This document shows, one piece after another, positions 38,801-53,800 of a stretch of DNA of 64,000 nt (its first letter is position 1; every line of letters starts with the position of its first letter). The notes under the pieces are model-generated. The model saw nothing but the letters and a program-made list of their open reading frames with translations. It did not search any database and was not told the DNA's origin. The translations under genes and the position numbers were made by a program. Source of the stretch: Dugong dugon (Eukaryota > Chordata > Mammalia > Sirenia > Dugongidae); NCBI GenBank assembly GCA_030035585.1, contig CM057465.1, positions 33,994,001-34,058,000 of the forward strand. Reading direction: 5' to 3'.

Positions 38801-41800
38801 TAATTTTATCTACACCTATACTATCATACATTGTATTGTGAATATATTTTGCTTGGCATTGGAGATACCTGCAATCCCTACTAGCTTAAGAGCGCACAGT
38901 AGAAACAGATTTTTAAAACCTCCCATCTATGGCACATCCTGTTGTACAACAGGCCCTTAGGGTTCGGCGTCCACAGCCCTCATTTGCTGTCATCTAAGTA
39001 TCCATAACAAAAGCCTCCAGGCATCTCCCAGAAAACCAGCCCAGCTACAAAGATGCCCTTCTTTTTGGCTCACTTGCCAGAAGCTGTAATATAATCAGGG
39101 CAGATTCAGTGAATGCAGCTTTTGGCCCTTCAAAAATTTAACATGAGAAATAGACCAAATGACAATGAAAACTTTGAAGCCCAGAGAAAGTTCTGTCGCA
39201 TGCATGAGAAAGTATTCCAGTCAACTGGGACTTTTCAGCTTATGACCCTGAGTGCTCTTCACCCTCAGAAGTGCAGGCTCGGGTGCCAGATGCCTCCTGG
39301 AAGGTGCTGGCAGGATCAAGTCAGCAGCCCTTGTCCAGAACCACCTACTTCTTATCTATCTTCATATATTAATTCATCTTGTTTAAAGTATAATGTTCTA
39401 TAAACCTTCCCATTAGAAATGTCATGTGAATGCAACTGAGACACCCCAGGGCCAGCCACACGCCTGCCCATTTTGTCATTATGCATTTGATAGAACTAGA
39501 AGCTGTTAAGTCTCCATCTAGTGGCTAGACATCCTGAGAAGGAAATTAAAGATTCTGACCACTTGGAGAGTAAGGTGCTGCTTAATATGCCCAATGAATG
39601 TTTACAAGATGGTGCTGGAAAAGGCAAATGTGGCAGCCACTTGCCTGGTTAGTCACTTGCCTTTTCCATCTGGACTGAGTTTAACTGTCTGTTGGCTGCT
39701 GTACTAGAAAGTTCCATTTCACAGATCTCAAGTCTGTAAGTTACTTTGGGGACTTCCTATCAGGAAGGTTTTCTCTGGCATTCAGCCATCTTTTTCTTTT
39801 GTACCAAAGAAATCCTATTAATCTTAGTCATGGCATTTGTTATCAAGGATTTACCAGTTGTTACCATGCTTCCCTTAGTCCCTAGTGGAGCTTATCAAGA
39901 ACCTCTCTCAGTCCAATAAAACAGTTTCCGAGGCTGTGTTATTTTCCATTTGCCAAAGTCACAGTTCTTTTTCTTACCTATAATGTCAATCTCAAATTTG
40001 ATGGCACCAGAATCCAGGAAACAATGCAATCTCAATGCTCTGCATATCCGTGGTTAAAATATGATCTTATACCTTGTAACCTGGGATGTAGCAGTGAATT
40101 TAACTCCAAGAGAAGGGTACCTCTGAAATAGCTTCCAAGAGACACTGCCATGAGAGAGATGGCCTGTGCATTTGGCAGGTCTGGGTGATTAGGAGGCAAT
40201 GGGAAGCTGTTGTAAAAAATCTCTGGAGTTCTGCTCCTGGCAGCCATAACATGGGGATTTGCAGCATCCTCTGCAACCCATACTAGAGTAGGGTTCCACG
40301 TTTCTGTCCTCCTTGGGACCTGTAACATAGCCTTCCAACTTTTCATTGTTTGCTTTCTACACTGACATCAGTGTAAGGCCTGTTGATGAAAGTTGGGTAT
40401 ATGGAAGAAGTTGGCTTCATGAACTCTATTGAGAAGACAGAATGCCATTGAAAAAACACTGGATGATCTATTGTTTTACCCTTATCCATTGTAAAGGAGC
40501 CTTGGTGGCACAATGGTTAAGTGCTTGGCTACTAACCGAAAGGTCAGCAGTTCGAACCCACAAGCTGCTCTGAGGGAGAAAGACCTGGCAATCTGTTCCG
40601 GTAAAGATTTACAGCCTAAGAAAGCCTATTGAGCAGTTCTACTCTGTCCTATAGGGTCACTACGAGTCAGAATCGACTTGACAGCACACAACAACAACAA
40701 CATCCACTGTAAGACCAGTTTCAGGACCCTGTTCTTTCAACTGGCTCAACATTATGCCTCTGTCTAGCAGGGTCACTTCCTCTATTTGTTCCATTGGCCC
40801 CAATCTTAGAATACTGTATTCTACTTCTGGGTTCCAAAATGGTTCCCCAAACCCAGCACCCTACTTTCTCTTCCTAGCTATAGAGGGTAACAGGGCAGCT
40901 TCGGAAGGACACGGGTGGGATTCAGCTAATATGAGCTGAGTAGAAACTGTTCCACATAACAATAGAGTTTTTCATGTGAGGCACTGAGTTAGGTATTTTA
41001 CTGATATTCTCTCCAAATCTTGCTATGTTTCTGCAAGGTCGGTGCTACAGTCCATATTTCATAGATGAGAAAAGGTTAAGTAAATTTTTCAAGCCCCACA
41101 GCCTGTAAACTGGGGAGCTGGGCTTCAAACCCAGCCCTATCTGACCCAAAGTTCAGCTCACAGTCTTCCCATCACAACCTATTGCCTCCTCATTATCTTA
41201 GCTTCTGAAAACTAAAATCTTCTTTTCAGCCACCAGCTTGAATAATTCAGATTGACAATTATCTACTGCAGCATACTTCTCTGGGCTATGGGAAGACATA
41301 GAACCAATAAACAAACTAAAAATATAATCTACCACAAAACTTATTTAGCTGATTTCTTCAGAACTTTTTACTTCTAGGAGCCCTGGTGGCACACTGGTTA
41401 AATGCTCGACTGCTAACCAAAAGGTCAGAGGTTCAAACCTACCAGCTGCTCTGTGGGAGAAAGCTGTGGCAGCCTGCTTCCAGAAAGATTTACAGCCTTG
41501 GAAACCCTACTGTCCTAAAGGGTCCCTACGAGTCAGAATCGACTCGATGGCAACAGGTCTTGGTTTTTCTTTTTGGTTCTGTATGTAAAACCTCTTATTT
41601 TTTAAGGAACACCCTGAGCCACTTTCAAACCACTGTGATTTTTGCTTAATGATTGTCATTAATATGTTCATCCTGAAACCAACTGCAATCCATGCCCCCA
41701 AGGCGTCTCTATTCTGAAGCAGCTGTATACGTATTTATAGCCACACTGTCCCACATTATACACACGCATGCCATGTGAACACATGAATCCCTCTTTGTTA

Positions 41801-44800
41801 TAAGGTTTAACTATTTCAGTTACATCTAGATGTGTTTTTTTTTCTACTTTGGCAGGGTTGCTGTCAATATTGTGATATAGGGCTTCAAATGTAATGCTTT
41901 TGCTCTCATATCTTGCTTTATAAAGGAAATAAAAGCAGTTCTGAACTCCTGGAAGATTATTACAAATAAATAGGATATTTCTAAATCATTTTTTAGTATG
42001 TCTGAGGTAAGATAAAATGAGAACATTAGTTTATAATGGTGTCTGTTATAAAAATATTATTTCATAAAAATATTTTTTAGATTAAAAAAAAAATCTAAAA
42101 AAGTTTTTTAACACTTTGGCCTAGAAGCATCCCTGAAATTTTATGCATAATGAAGAGAAATTTGATGACAGAGGAAGCTTTCCCTGCTCCTCTGTCTTCA
42201 CCTTTTTGAAGGGCCCACTCTTTGCTTAAAAAAAGTGCTACCACCTAAGGCCTTCAGCCTCCCCAATGAAATCAGTTTCCCATTGTAACTGGAGACAGGT
42301 CTCCAGGTAAGCTGATGATACATACCAAGACTGACAGCAACTTCATCTAGGGAGATAGTAGTTTTCTCAGTTGACAAGGGATAACTCGGGTAGCGAGCTA
42401 GAAACTTCTGGCACAGGAGTCCTAAACTTTTCTGTTTTCTGCTTGGCCTTTGCTTTTCAAATTCGTCCACAGCACTGTCCCCAACAACATCAAGCTACAG
42501 AGGGCAGACAGAAGGAAGAGGGGAGATGTAACAGTTAATATCCTAATGGAGAAGTTGTAATGGCAAGTACTGGCCAGTTGAGGGGGACATCCAATCTATA
42601 CCATCTTTGATTCTGGTTAAAATAACATTGTCTAATCTAATTTTCGTACCGTTTTACCTGTTCTCTGTATTAAATGTTTTCTTCTTTGCCATTTGAGGCT
42701 GAGTCTATTGGTTAAAGGCTTAGACAGTAAAAAAATCCAGTTATTTACAGGCTGTTAAACCCTTGTTAACAGTGTGGTTACTGGACCTGTAGAATCAGCA
42801 TCACCAGAAGCTCAGGCCTCAACCCAGACCTGCTGTCTCAGAATCTGTCTTTGCCTAGATCCTAGGTGATTCCCATTGACGTGAAAGTTTGCGGTGCACT
42901 GGCCTGCACTGTATTGCCAAACTGCTTTGGTTTATTTTTTACAACCGACCAAGGGTTAACGACACCGAGTAGGGGCAGCTAAATCTTATGCTTCCTTACG
43001 GTAAGTGTAGCAGACCAGTGCACTTGTCTCAACCTTCATGTGAAAGAACTCAGTTCAAGCCCCAAGAAAGCAGAAGTCTTTTCAATGAAGATAATTCAAG
43101 GAGAAAAATGATATGATTTTCTCAATAGATTCATAAAACGCATTTAATAAATTTAATACTCACTCATGATTTCCAAAAATCCCTTAGAAAACTAAAAGGA
43201 TAGTTTTCTAAATAGGAGAACTTCTTTAAATTAAAAAAGTGTACCCATGAAAACTTAACAGCAAACATCTGTCTTAATGGGAAAACCTTGGGAGAATTCC
43301 CTAATCAGGAAAACAATAAGGATGCTCATTATCACACCACTTCTTCTACACCACACTGGATGAAGAAGACAAGTGCATGAAGACAAGAAAATGAAACTGA
43401 GGCACAGGAATTGGAAAGGAATAAAGAAAACTTCCATTTTGCAGAAAAGACGGTTGTTTACATTAAAAACTCAAAAGAAACTCAGACAAATTATTCGAAA
43501 TAAGAGAATTTAGCAAGGTAGCTGAGTAGAAGATCAATATTTAAAAGAAATCAGATGCATTCCTATATAGCCAAAATAGAAAATGACTTAAGAGAAAGAC
43601 ATCATTTACAATGGCAACAAAAATGATAAGGTTCTTAGGAATCTACCAAAACTATTTGCATAAAACAATAAAGTTTAGATCTAAATAGTGGAAAAATAGA
43701 CTATCTTCATGGAGAGGAAGACTCAGTACCATAAAGATGCTAATTAATCCCAAATTAATTTAACAGATTGAATGTAACACCAATTAAAATGTCATCTAAA
43801 GTGTATATGGAAGAATAAGGGCCAAGAATAGCCAAGATCTTCCTGATTTAAAAAAAAAAAAGGTGAAAGTATTGCTTTACCTAATATCAGGCTTGTTATA
43901 ACATGGTATGGGTGTAGGGATGAATAAATTGACCAATGGAACAGAAAAGAGTCTAGAAACACATCCACATATAAATGAAACTTTGATATATGACACAGGT
44001 AGTACTGCCAACTGGGGAGAAGAGAAAGAACTATTGAATAAATGGTGTTGGGACAATTGACTATCCACATAGAAAAAACAAATTGTATCCCTGACTCACA
44101 TGATACAAAACCATCAATTCCAAATGGATTAAGGTTTTAAACTTATAAAGCAATTTTTAAATGAAGAAAATATAGGAGAATATTTTTCTAACCTTGGAAT
44201 AGGGAAGGTTTCTTAAAACAGACATAAAAAGCACCAACCTTAGAAGAAAGAATCGATAAACTGGACTATGTTAAAATTAAGAACCTGTGTTCACCAAGCA
44301 ACAATATAAAGTGAAAAGACAAGCACCAGACTGAAAGAATATATATGCAACACATATAATTGATAAACGTTTAGTATCAAGAATATGTAATAAACTGCTA
44401 CAAATCAATCAGAGAAGAGAAACAACCCAATAAAAATTAGCAAAAAACACAAACAGGCATTTCACAGAAGAGGAAACATGGTGGTCAGTAAACACGAGGA
44501 AAGGTGCTTAACCTCATGAGCGATCAAAGAATGCAAATGAACATAATAAGCTACAATACCCACTAGGTTGGCAGAAATCAATAAATTTGACAATTTCAAG
44601 TGCCAGAAATAATGTGGATCAATAAATGTTTATACATTGCTGGTGAAAACAAACAGCACTTTTCTAGAAAACAGTCTAGCATTATTGCATATCCAATGAC
44701 CTAGCAATCCCACCACGAGGTGTGTACCCTAGAACAGCAGTTCTGAAACTTTCTGGTCTCAGGACCCCTTTATATTCTTAAAAATTACAGGCAGAAGACC

Positions 44801-47800
44801 CCAAAGCGCTTTTTGTTTATGCGGATTTTATCTATCAGTATTTACCACATTAGAAATTAAAATGGAGACACTTTAAAACATTTAATTATATTTAAAAATA
44901 TTTTAAAATAAGAGATGACATATTTTTTAATGAAAAGTAACTACATTTTCTAAGACAAAAAATGTTTAGTGAGAAAAGTGGCACTATTTTATGTATTTTT
45001 TCAAATCTCTTTAGTGTCTGGCTTAACAGAAGAGAACTGGATTCTCATGTTTGCTTCTGCATTCAATCTGTTGTAATATCCACATGTCATCACCAGAATA
45101 CTCCAGTGTATGCTTCTGAGAGAAAGACAGTTCAAAAGGCAAGTATCTTATTATTATGAAAATAAGTTTGACCTTGTTGACCACCTGAAAGAGTCTCAGG
45201 GACTCTGAGGTCCCAAGACCACATGTTGAAAACTGCTGCCCTAGAGAAACTCTTGTATATATACACCAGCAGTCACATACAAGAATATCACAGCAGCATA
45301 GTTTATACTGGAGCCCTGGTGGTGCAATGGTTAAGCATTTGGCTGCTAACCAAAAAGTCAACAGCTCAAATCCACCAGCCAGTCCTTGGAAATCCTATGG
45401 GGCAGTTCTACTCTTTCCTACAGGGTCACTATGAGTCGGAATCAACTTGATGGCAGCGGGTTTGGTTTTTTTTTTAATAGTTCATATGAACCCCAAACTA
45501 AAAACAACCCACATGACTATAAACAGGAGAACAGATAAATACATTGTGGTATATTCGTGCAATGAAATATCACACAGCAGTGAAAATGAGAGAACTATGG
45601 CTAACTATGTGCAAAAATGTGGATGAACCTTAAGGATAGATGTTGATGGAAAAAAGCAACTCCCAGAAGACTACAAGCTTAAAACCCAAACAAAACAAAA
45701 ACCTAAGCAACATATTATATAAGCATACACACGTGTGTGATAGAGTGATTTAAAAATAGCAAGGAAATGATAAATACAAATTCAAGATAGAGGTTTCTGT
45801 TGGGGAAGCAGATGTTGATTAAATAGTATTGTGCTGGTTTTTGAGTTGGGATGTGGATTCATGGGTATTAAAACTATTGCACGTATGACAACCAGATATT
45901 ATAAAATAGTCAGTAGAAATGTAATAAAGAACAAACTAAAAAATATATTAAAAGTTTTTCTTCAGGCCACTCAAAGTTTAGGGTATTTACATTTTTAGAT
46001 GACTAAAAAGTTGAAAATTCTCCTACAAAGCTTGGATAGAAACAAAAACTCACTTGTTTTAGGGGCAAATGAATCAACTAGTTGTACCAAAGCAATAGAT
46101 CAATAACATTACCTCGCAAAAGAGGTTGCTCATTAGGTGATTTTACCTTTGTTACTTTTTGTGAAGAAAATAAACAACAACTAATATTTATACGCCTTTC
46201 ATAGTAAAAAGCACATCTAATTTCATTCAATTCTTATAACCCTAATATAATCAGGGCAAATATTATGATCCCATTGTACAGATGAGGAAACTAAGGTACC
46301 GAGACACTGAGTGATTATACCCAAGCCACTCAGCTAATGACTCGAACACAAGGCCTCTGAAACCAAGTCTTTTGCACTTTCTGCATCAAATATAAAATGT
46401 AAAAGGAAGCAAAAGAACAGCCTCGACTTAACAGAAGAATTATGAATTTCTTTCTGGTCTTTCTGGCTTTAAGTATGTAAGAACTATTCTCAAAATTGTA
46501 TGATTTGTATTTAGTTACATGAAGGAATCTTTTAAGCTCTATCCCTGCAATTAAGTGTATAGCAGACTAAATTCATTTTGCTATATTAATTTCAATTATA
46601 ATTCAGAGATGGATTAAATTATTTTCTCCTTTCCCAACTTCTTCATTTTGGCAATCTTTATAGCCCCTCTTCTCAAAAAAAAAAAAAAAAAAAAAAAAAG
46701 AAACCACCAAAAGGAGGAAAACTGGCAAAGACAAGACTCAAATCTACAAGTAACTTTTATTATGTGTTGGCAAGTTTGGGGAAAAGTTTGATCGGAGAGT
46801 GAAAACTGACCACTGTTTTTTTGTTTTTGTTTTTTTTTAAAGTATACATAAGATACTTATTCAACAGCTCTGGTTCCCCCACAAGACAGGTAATTTAAAG
46901 ATGGCTTTACTTTAATAAAGCCCCAAGCCAACAAAGTGAAGATATACAAGAATGAAATTTCCAAGTCAAAATTACTTAGATTCTATTACCCTTAAAATTG
47001 AAGCAAAGTGAAAATTAACAACATCATTAAAAAAACCCCAAATTCCTTCCTTAAATCAAAATTATTAAATACTATTACATAAAAAAGTTCATCATTTTAA
47101 AATGTGTACTGGTCAAGGGAGTAACAGCAGAAACGAAAGTATTCATTATGAAAAATGAGATACAGCTGTAAATTTAAAAAAAGACATTAAGTTTACTAAT
47201 GCTTTTGGCTCAACAGGAACTGAAAAATTCTTTGAGAATTCAGTGACTGTTTAATAATCAAGTAACTTAAAAAAAAAATTCAGTAAAAGTCCTTAGGAAC
47301 ACAGCCTGTTTACCTGTAAAGAGTCTGTAAATGCATCATCCTTGTTTTCAATGGGTCTGAACAGTCCCTTTTTCTTCTCCCTGTCCCTTATGTCAGGACT
47401 GGCTGCACTAATGAGCATTTTCAGGTTAGCTGTGGGTGTCCATGGTTCTACCTGCTGTCCGTCGACAAGCTTAACCGGAGTAATAGGATTTCTTTCTGGA
47501 GTGAAGATTTTTTGCTTCGATAAATCAATTGGTTCATTTTTTATTGGAGTCTTCGGAGCCATCCTTGATCGATCAACAAATATATTTTCCTATTAAAAAA
47601 AAGAGACTTTTTAGCAAGAACGAGGAAGGGCAGGTATTAGCTAAGAGTTCACTTTGTTTCCACCGTTCACTTAGTCACGGAAATGCAAACAGGCCCATAT
47701 GTTCAGGGCTAAAAAGAATTAGGCTAGGACTAATGAAAATTAGAAGGATTCATGGGAATTTAAGAGTGGTGCCAAGGAAAAACTGAATATGATCTACTAC

Positions 47801-50800
47801 TCCTTTTGTCTTAGTTACCTAGTGCTGCTGTAACAAAAAATATCTCAAATGGGTGGATTTAAAGAACAGATAATTATTTTCTCATAGTTCTGATTCCTTC
47901 TGTCCGGCCTTTCTGGTGACTGCTGGCAATTGTTAGCATTCCTTTGCTGCATCTGTGGCCTCTTCCCCCGTGTGCGTCTGTCTCTCTGTGTCTGTACTCC
48001 CCTTTATCAAACACCACCTAGAAGGGATTAGGTTTGGGACCCACCCTCCTCTGGTAGGAAACTCTGGTGGCGTAGTGGTTAAGAGTTCAGCTGCTAACCA
48101 AAAGGTCAGCAGTTCAGATCCACCAGGCACTCCTTGGAAACCTATCGGGCAGTTCTACTCTGTCCTATAGGGTCGCTATGAGTCGGAATTAACTCAACGG
48201 CCACGGATTTTGTTTTTGTTTTTTTCCTACTCTGGTATGGCCTCATTAACACAACAAAAGAAAACAACTATTTCCAAACAGGGTCATATTTACAGGTACA
48301 GGGGTTAGGACTTCAACATAACTTTCTGCAGACACAATTCAATCCATAATACTCTTTAAATACGTTTTTCAAGGTATCTCCGTGAGACAATAATGAGTGT
48401 ATATGTCACTGCTGGATGTTTTAGTTGGGGATGATAAGGGCAGATGTGGATTGAGTCCATATTGCCTCTGTAAGTGCCATATTTTTTAAAGAATCATTTG
48501 TAAGTCTGCACTAAGCAGAGACCAATTATGCTTTTGTAGTTCAACGCTTATGAGCGCTAATGTAGCAATTCATTACAGGACCAGTTAATGGAAGAGCATC
48601 CAAGGAAATATCACATTTCAGATCAACCTAGAGAGCTGTCTGCTATTCTCCCAGAGCAGTGTTTCTCAAACTATCCATGGTGAAGGCCCAGGTATTTTAT
48701 TTCTAAACTCCCACATACTAACATGTGGTTCTACCGTGTATGGCTAGTATGCAGCTCCCACCACATGTGAATTACCACTTGAGTTCGACAACAATCAAAC
48801 TAGTCTATACCCTATTCAACAAGAAGAGACCTTGGATCACAGACGTGGATGTTACAGTGGAAATAACAAACTGCTATGGAAATTCCTAAGTGTTTAACTC
48901 ACAATCTCTGATCTTAAGTTTTTGCAGCCCGGTGATGGTTCATTGGGAGAATTCTTGCCTTCCATGTGGGAGACTTGGGTTCAATTCCTGGCCAATGCAC
49001 CCTTGTGCAGCTACCACCCGTTTGTCAGTGGAGGCTTGTGTATTGCTACAATTAACAGGTTTCAGCAGAACTTACAGACTAAGACAGACTAGAAAGAAAG
49101 GCCTGGCAATCTACTTCTGAAAATCAACCAATAAAATCCCTATGGATTACAACGGTCCAGTTCATAACCAGTCATGGGGATGGTGCAGGATTGGGCAGCA
49201 TTTTGTTCCATTGTGTATGGGGTCACTGTGTGAGCTGGGGGCTGACTTGATGTAGCTAACAACACAATAGTTTATGGACAAGCATCTGTCCCTAGACCAC
49301 ACTTTGAGTTAACACTGTCATATATAATTATAAGAAAGATTAGTGATGGGCCCATTATGAAAAAGGATTAAGTATACAGAACTCACGTTTAGAACTAAGT
49401 GTTAAAAACAAATTTCTTTCCCCTAAAATAAGTTTTACCATTCAAAAACTAAAATATTCTGCTCTTGTAGTAGAATTCAGTTCCAATCATCAGGGTCTTA
49501 TATAATTATGAAAGTGAATGAGTTAAACATTTGTCACTACCTTTCCTGTACATGTATCACATTACAGCTACTGAATGCTTGGATTTTGGCTGAGCAGTGG
49601 AGTATTTATGGTTTTAAAAAAAGTGCTTTCCAATAAAGGAATTTGTGAAGAGGTGAACATTTGTTTGGGAGAAACTGGAGTTTGTCTTAGGACCCTAATT
49701 CTTGTTCCTTGGATCAGCAGAAGCTACCAGCTAGCTATGGCTGAGGTTCTGTCCTAGTATAACAGCAAGTGAGGGAGTGGGAATGGGGATGATGATTTCT
49801 CACTCCACAGTGGTAAGCATCCAGGCGAAAGCACTCCATCTATCTACATCTTTTAACAAGTCCCTGTTTGAAGTACAATTCTGATGAAATCTTCTACAAG
49901 TGAACTCTCAAGTGAAATTATTAACAAGTGTTTGCTGTGTGCCATGCTGTTTATGTACCTTACATGTATTAACTTCTTACCCAACCCTGAAATAGATACT
50001 ATTATTCTTCCCCTCTATAGATGAAGAAACTGAGGCACAGAGAGGTTAAATAACTTTTCCAAGGTCAGTATAACCTCACTTAGTGTAAAAAACACTGGTA
50101 TACATGAAACAGCTGAAAAGTAAAGTTGCTCAAATTCTGCATCCAGAAACGAACTTGTCCTGGGTGAAAACTGGGAAATTAACATTTTCACAGCTCCAGC
50201 ACAAGGTCCTTCAGAGGCCATATTGATCTCCATTAGCATCTATAGAGAGGCAGTATGGAGAAGTGGTTATGCATGCAGGCTCAAGAGCCAGCTCATTTGG
50301 GTTTGATACCTGCCTCTGCTACTTATTAAGCAGTGTGAGCTAATACTTTTTTTTCACTATATTTTTATTCCCTGACTGCAAATGAAGTTAATAAAAATAT
50401 CAACCTCCAGGGTTATGAGAATAGTTCTTGGCATATAGTGAGCACTCAATAAAGCTTAGCTATTATCTCTTCCCCATTCTTTATTACCATTCATTCTGGT
50501 ACTTAGTGCTAATATAATATAGCATACCATATTGCTATTTAACTTCCTGGCTGTGTGTCTTGTGTCATTAGTGAGACTGTGCACTTCTGGAAGTCAGAGA
50601 AAAACTTCTACATCTTACTCCTCACAACACCTGGCACAGCGTCTTGCTCATTTACAAGTGCTTGAAGAATAAAAAAAAAAAAAAATTACTGCCATCAAGT
50701 CAATTCCAACTCATAGTGACTCTATATGGCAGAGTAGAACTGCCTCATAGGGTTTCTAAGGCTGTATATCTTTAATGAAGCAGACTGCCACATCTTTCTT

Positions 50801-53800
50801 CCGTGGAGTGGCTAGTGGGTTTGAACCACCGACCTTCTGGTTAGCAGCCAAGTGCTTAACCACTATGCAACCAGGCTCCCACTGTTCCTCGATTATTTGG
50901 TTATCCCAAGAGGTATCTGCAGGGTGGAAGGTGTGGCTCAGGCTTGCTGAGATGGATTGAGATTTACCCTCCTCCATAGTATATGAACTCACAGGGAAGA
51001 TGCACTCCTAATTTTTCCTTACCTCAGGAGCAATTCAGCACTGATTATTTCCTCCTATACTTTGATAAGGAGCCCTGGCGGTGCAATGGTTAAGAACTTG
51101 GCTGCTAACTGAAAGGTCTGGCTGGAACTCACCGAGTGGCTCCACAAGAGAAAAGAGCTGGTGATTTGTTCCTGTAAAGATTAGAACCAAGAAAACCCTA
51201 TTGGGCAGTTCTACTCTATCATATAGAGTTGCTATAAGTTGAAATTGACTTGATGGCACCTAACAACACTTTGATATGGTATTTTCACTACAGCTTAAGT
51301 GATACTTAAAGTAGGAAGAGATTTAGGTAGTATGGTAGAAGGTAATGATTACATCACACCTGTGCAGCAGTAGAAAAAAAAAGCCAAGCAAATTACTTTC
51401 TGAGGCCTCTGTTGGACAGAAAGTTAACTGCAACCTAGTCACACCCTGCTCCACCTGTTTATCCTGCTATCCTGACATTGTATAGGGCAGTGGAAAGGGA
51501 ATTTGGAGACCTAGTTGTGTCAGCTCTGTATCTTTCTGACATTTGACAAATTGTTCATTCTGTCTGGGCCCAAGTTTCTTTATCAATAAAATAAGGGATT
51601 CAGAAGAAAATATCTTTTTCCAAGGCTTTCCAGCAAGGTGTCCAGTTGTGTAGTGGATACTGTGATGCACCAGATCCCCTTCAGGAACAAATGACTAATT
51701 TTCCAGCTGCTGGAAGCACTGCCAACAGTAAGCACTCAGCAGAATTGCTTTGGCTGAAGGGGGCTGACTTGGCCTTCCTAGAAGGCCTGTACCCCATGGC
51801 TGATAGAAGTATCACTGAGCTGTAAAGCCCTGGCCCACAGGCCGCAACTCAGAACTACTCTAGGGTCATTCTAGAATTCCCCATAGGTCAAACTAGACTT
51901 CTAGTGAGATTGCATTGCAGTTCCATTTCTCCCTCTGTCCATCCTTCCCTTCCCTTGCACAGGCGTTGATCCCAAGAGTATTCCATAGTAAACCTCCTGC
52001 ATACTAAACTCCATCTGAGTCTGCTTGCCAGGAAATCTAACCAGTAACACCCCAGAAATCACTTCCTTAATTAGAAAGCTTGGGAAATGTAACCCATCAA
52101 CCACCGGGTTCTCACATATACCTTGGCTTACCTGCCATAGAGTTGCTGTGAGGATCAAACCAGATAATGAATGTGAAAGCAGTTTGTAACATGTGAAGTG
52201 CTATACAAATGTTCATTATTATTATTACTACTAATATCATTGCCATAAATAAATTGGCAGTATGTTGCTAAAGAAAGGGCTTGGTGGTTAAAAGGTCTGT
52301 GTTCTAGTCCTGCCTCTGTCTTGTACAGCTTTGGTCATGCTACTGTAAATAATGTATATAGTCTTCAGCCTTAAGATCCTTGATGATATTTTAAGCCAAC
52401 CTCTTTTGCAGTTCCAACTCATGCCTGGAATATCCCACATTATGCTCCGATAGTTCACTTGCTTTTCTTCAAACCTGCCCTGCACTTTAGGTTGCTCACA
52501 CCATTTTTCTCTTTAATACTACTGGCCAAGCTTTGATTATTGAAATCCTATCCTTTTTTAAGGCTCATCACAAAGACCACATCTTAGGAACTGAGTCTCC
52601 TTCCAGCTGTTGACTAAAAGCCCTCTTTCAGAGTATACTTTCCAGAAAGAATAATTTAAACTAAGACCTTCCCCTGCCCATCTCTCTGGTTCTGTCCCAC
52701 TCCTCTCACTGAGGTCACCGCTCAGTTGCCAAATCACTGGCAATGTCTGGATGTCTTACTTGGCCTCACTGCAGCAGTTAAAACTGCTGACTATTCTTTG
52801 CTCTTTAAAGCTCTCAGCTTGTAGTTTGAGATACGACTCTTCCTCTCCTGGTTCTCTTATTGCTCTATTGCTTCTCAGTCCCCTTCATTGGTTCTTCTTT
52901 TCCACTCTTACAAACCACGGTAGTCCACATTCAGCCCTCTACTCTCACTAGTCAATCTCTCTGGAATAGTTCACCCACTCTCACACACGGCTTTAAAGTC
53001 CACCTGTACCTTGACAATTCCCGAGTTTTTATCTGGCCAGGACCTTTCATGAATTCCAAAGTCAAGCAACCAGCTACCTCCTGTACATATTTATTTATAT
53101 GTATACTACACAGGCACGGACATATTCCAAACTGGACTCAGGTTTTTTCTCAGCCACTCCCAAAAGAGACCAGTGACCTTCAAAGAGAACCTATGCCCAC
53201 ATAAATCTGGGCATTGACCCAAAATAATAATTAAAAAAAAAAAAGTAAACCCATTACTGTTGAGTTGATTGCAACTCATAGCGACCCCAAATATGCCATG
53301 CTTATTTCTACTTCTTTACCAGTTCCCGTCCTCTCTACTTGTCTAAGTCTCAGCATTTATTTCTCCAACCGTAGCTTAAGCGTCACCTCCTTCACAAAGC
53401 CCTCCCACAAGCTCAATCCTTAGTGTTCACATCTTTGTACCAAACCATCTATTTTCTATTTTTGTCATACCTAAATGAACTTACTGTAAACAACTTAAGA
53501 GGAGAGTTCTCTTTAAAACCCCACAACTTGGTATAATAAATTTTAGTTGTTATTATTTGCAGTCAAATCAATTCTGATTCATGGCAATCCCATGTGTACA
53601 GCGTAGAACTGCTCCATAGGGTTTTCAAGGCTGTGATCTCATGGAAGCAGATCACCAGGCCTGTATTCCAAGCTGCCTGTGGGTAGGTTCAAACTACCAA
53701 CCTTTCGGCTAGCAGTCAAGCATTTAACCATTTGCCCCATCCAGGAACTCTATATTTTCAGTAATGATGTTTCTTATATTTTAAAGAAAAGTTTTTCTAT

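Larger units (their letters stand above)
37825..42325 (-). other. E2F7 intron 4 (4.5 kb)
   Basis: AfroSINEs lie at 40495-40701 and 41376-41572, and a MIR-like segment at 40965-41160. From 37830 to 40480 I see unique-looking sequence with no gene, repeat or conserved motif that I can name. Confidence 0.8.
43240..45960 (+). mobile_element. L1 ORF2 3' region, nested insertions
   Basis: L1 segments such as GGAGAATTCCCTAATCAGG, CCAAATGGATTAAGG and ACATTGTGGTATATTCGTGC occur in order. A hAT-like element (44735-45238) and an AfroSINE (45309-45474) interrupt it. All frames are broken. Confidence 0.75.
42495..47313 (-). other. E2F7 intron 3 (4.8 kb)
   Basis: It contains a MER5-like fragment (42775-42930) and a long L1 fragment (about 43240-45960) interrupted by a hAT-like element and an AfroSINE. 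A MIR-like segment (46170-46370) and an A-run (46674-46699) follow. The stretch 46700-47310 is AT-rich with no recognised feature. Confidence 0.85.
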
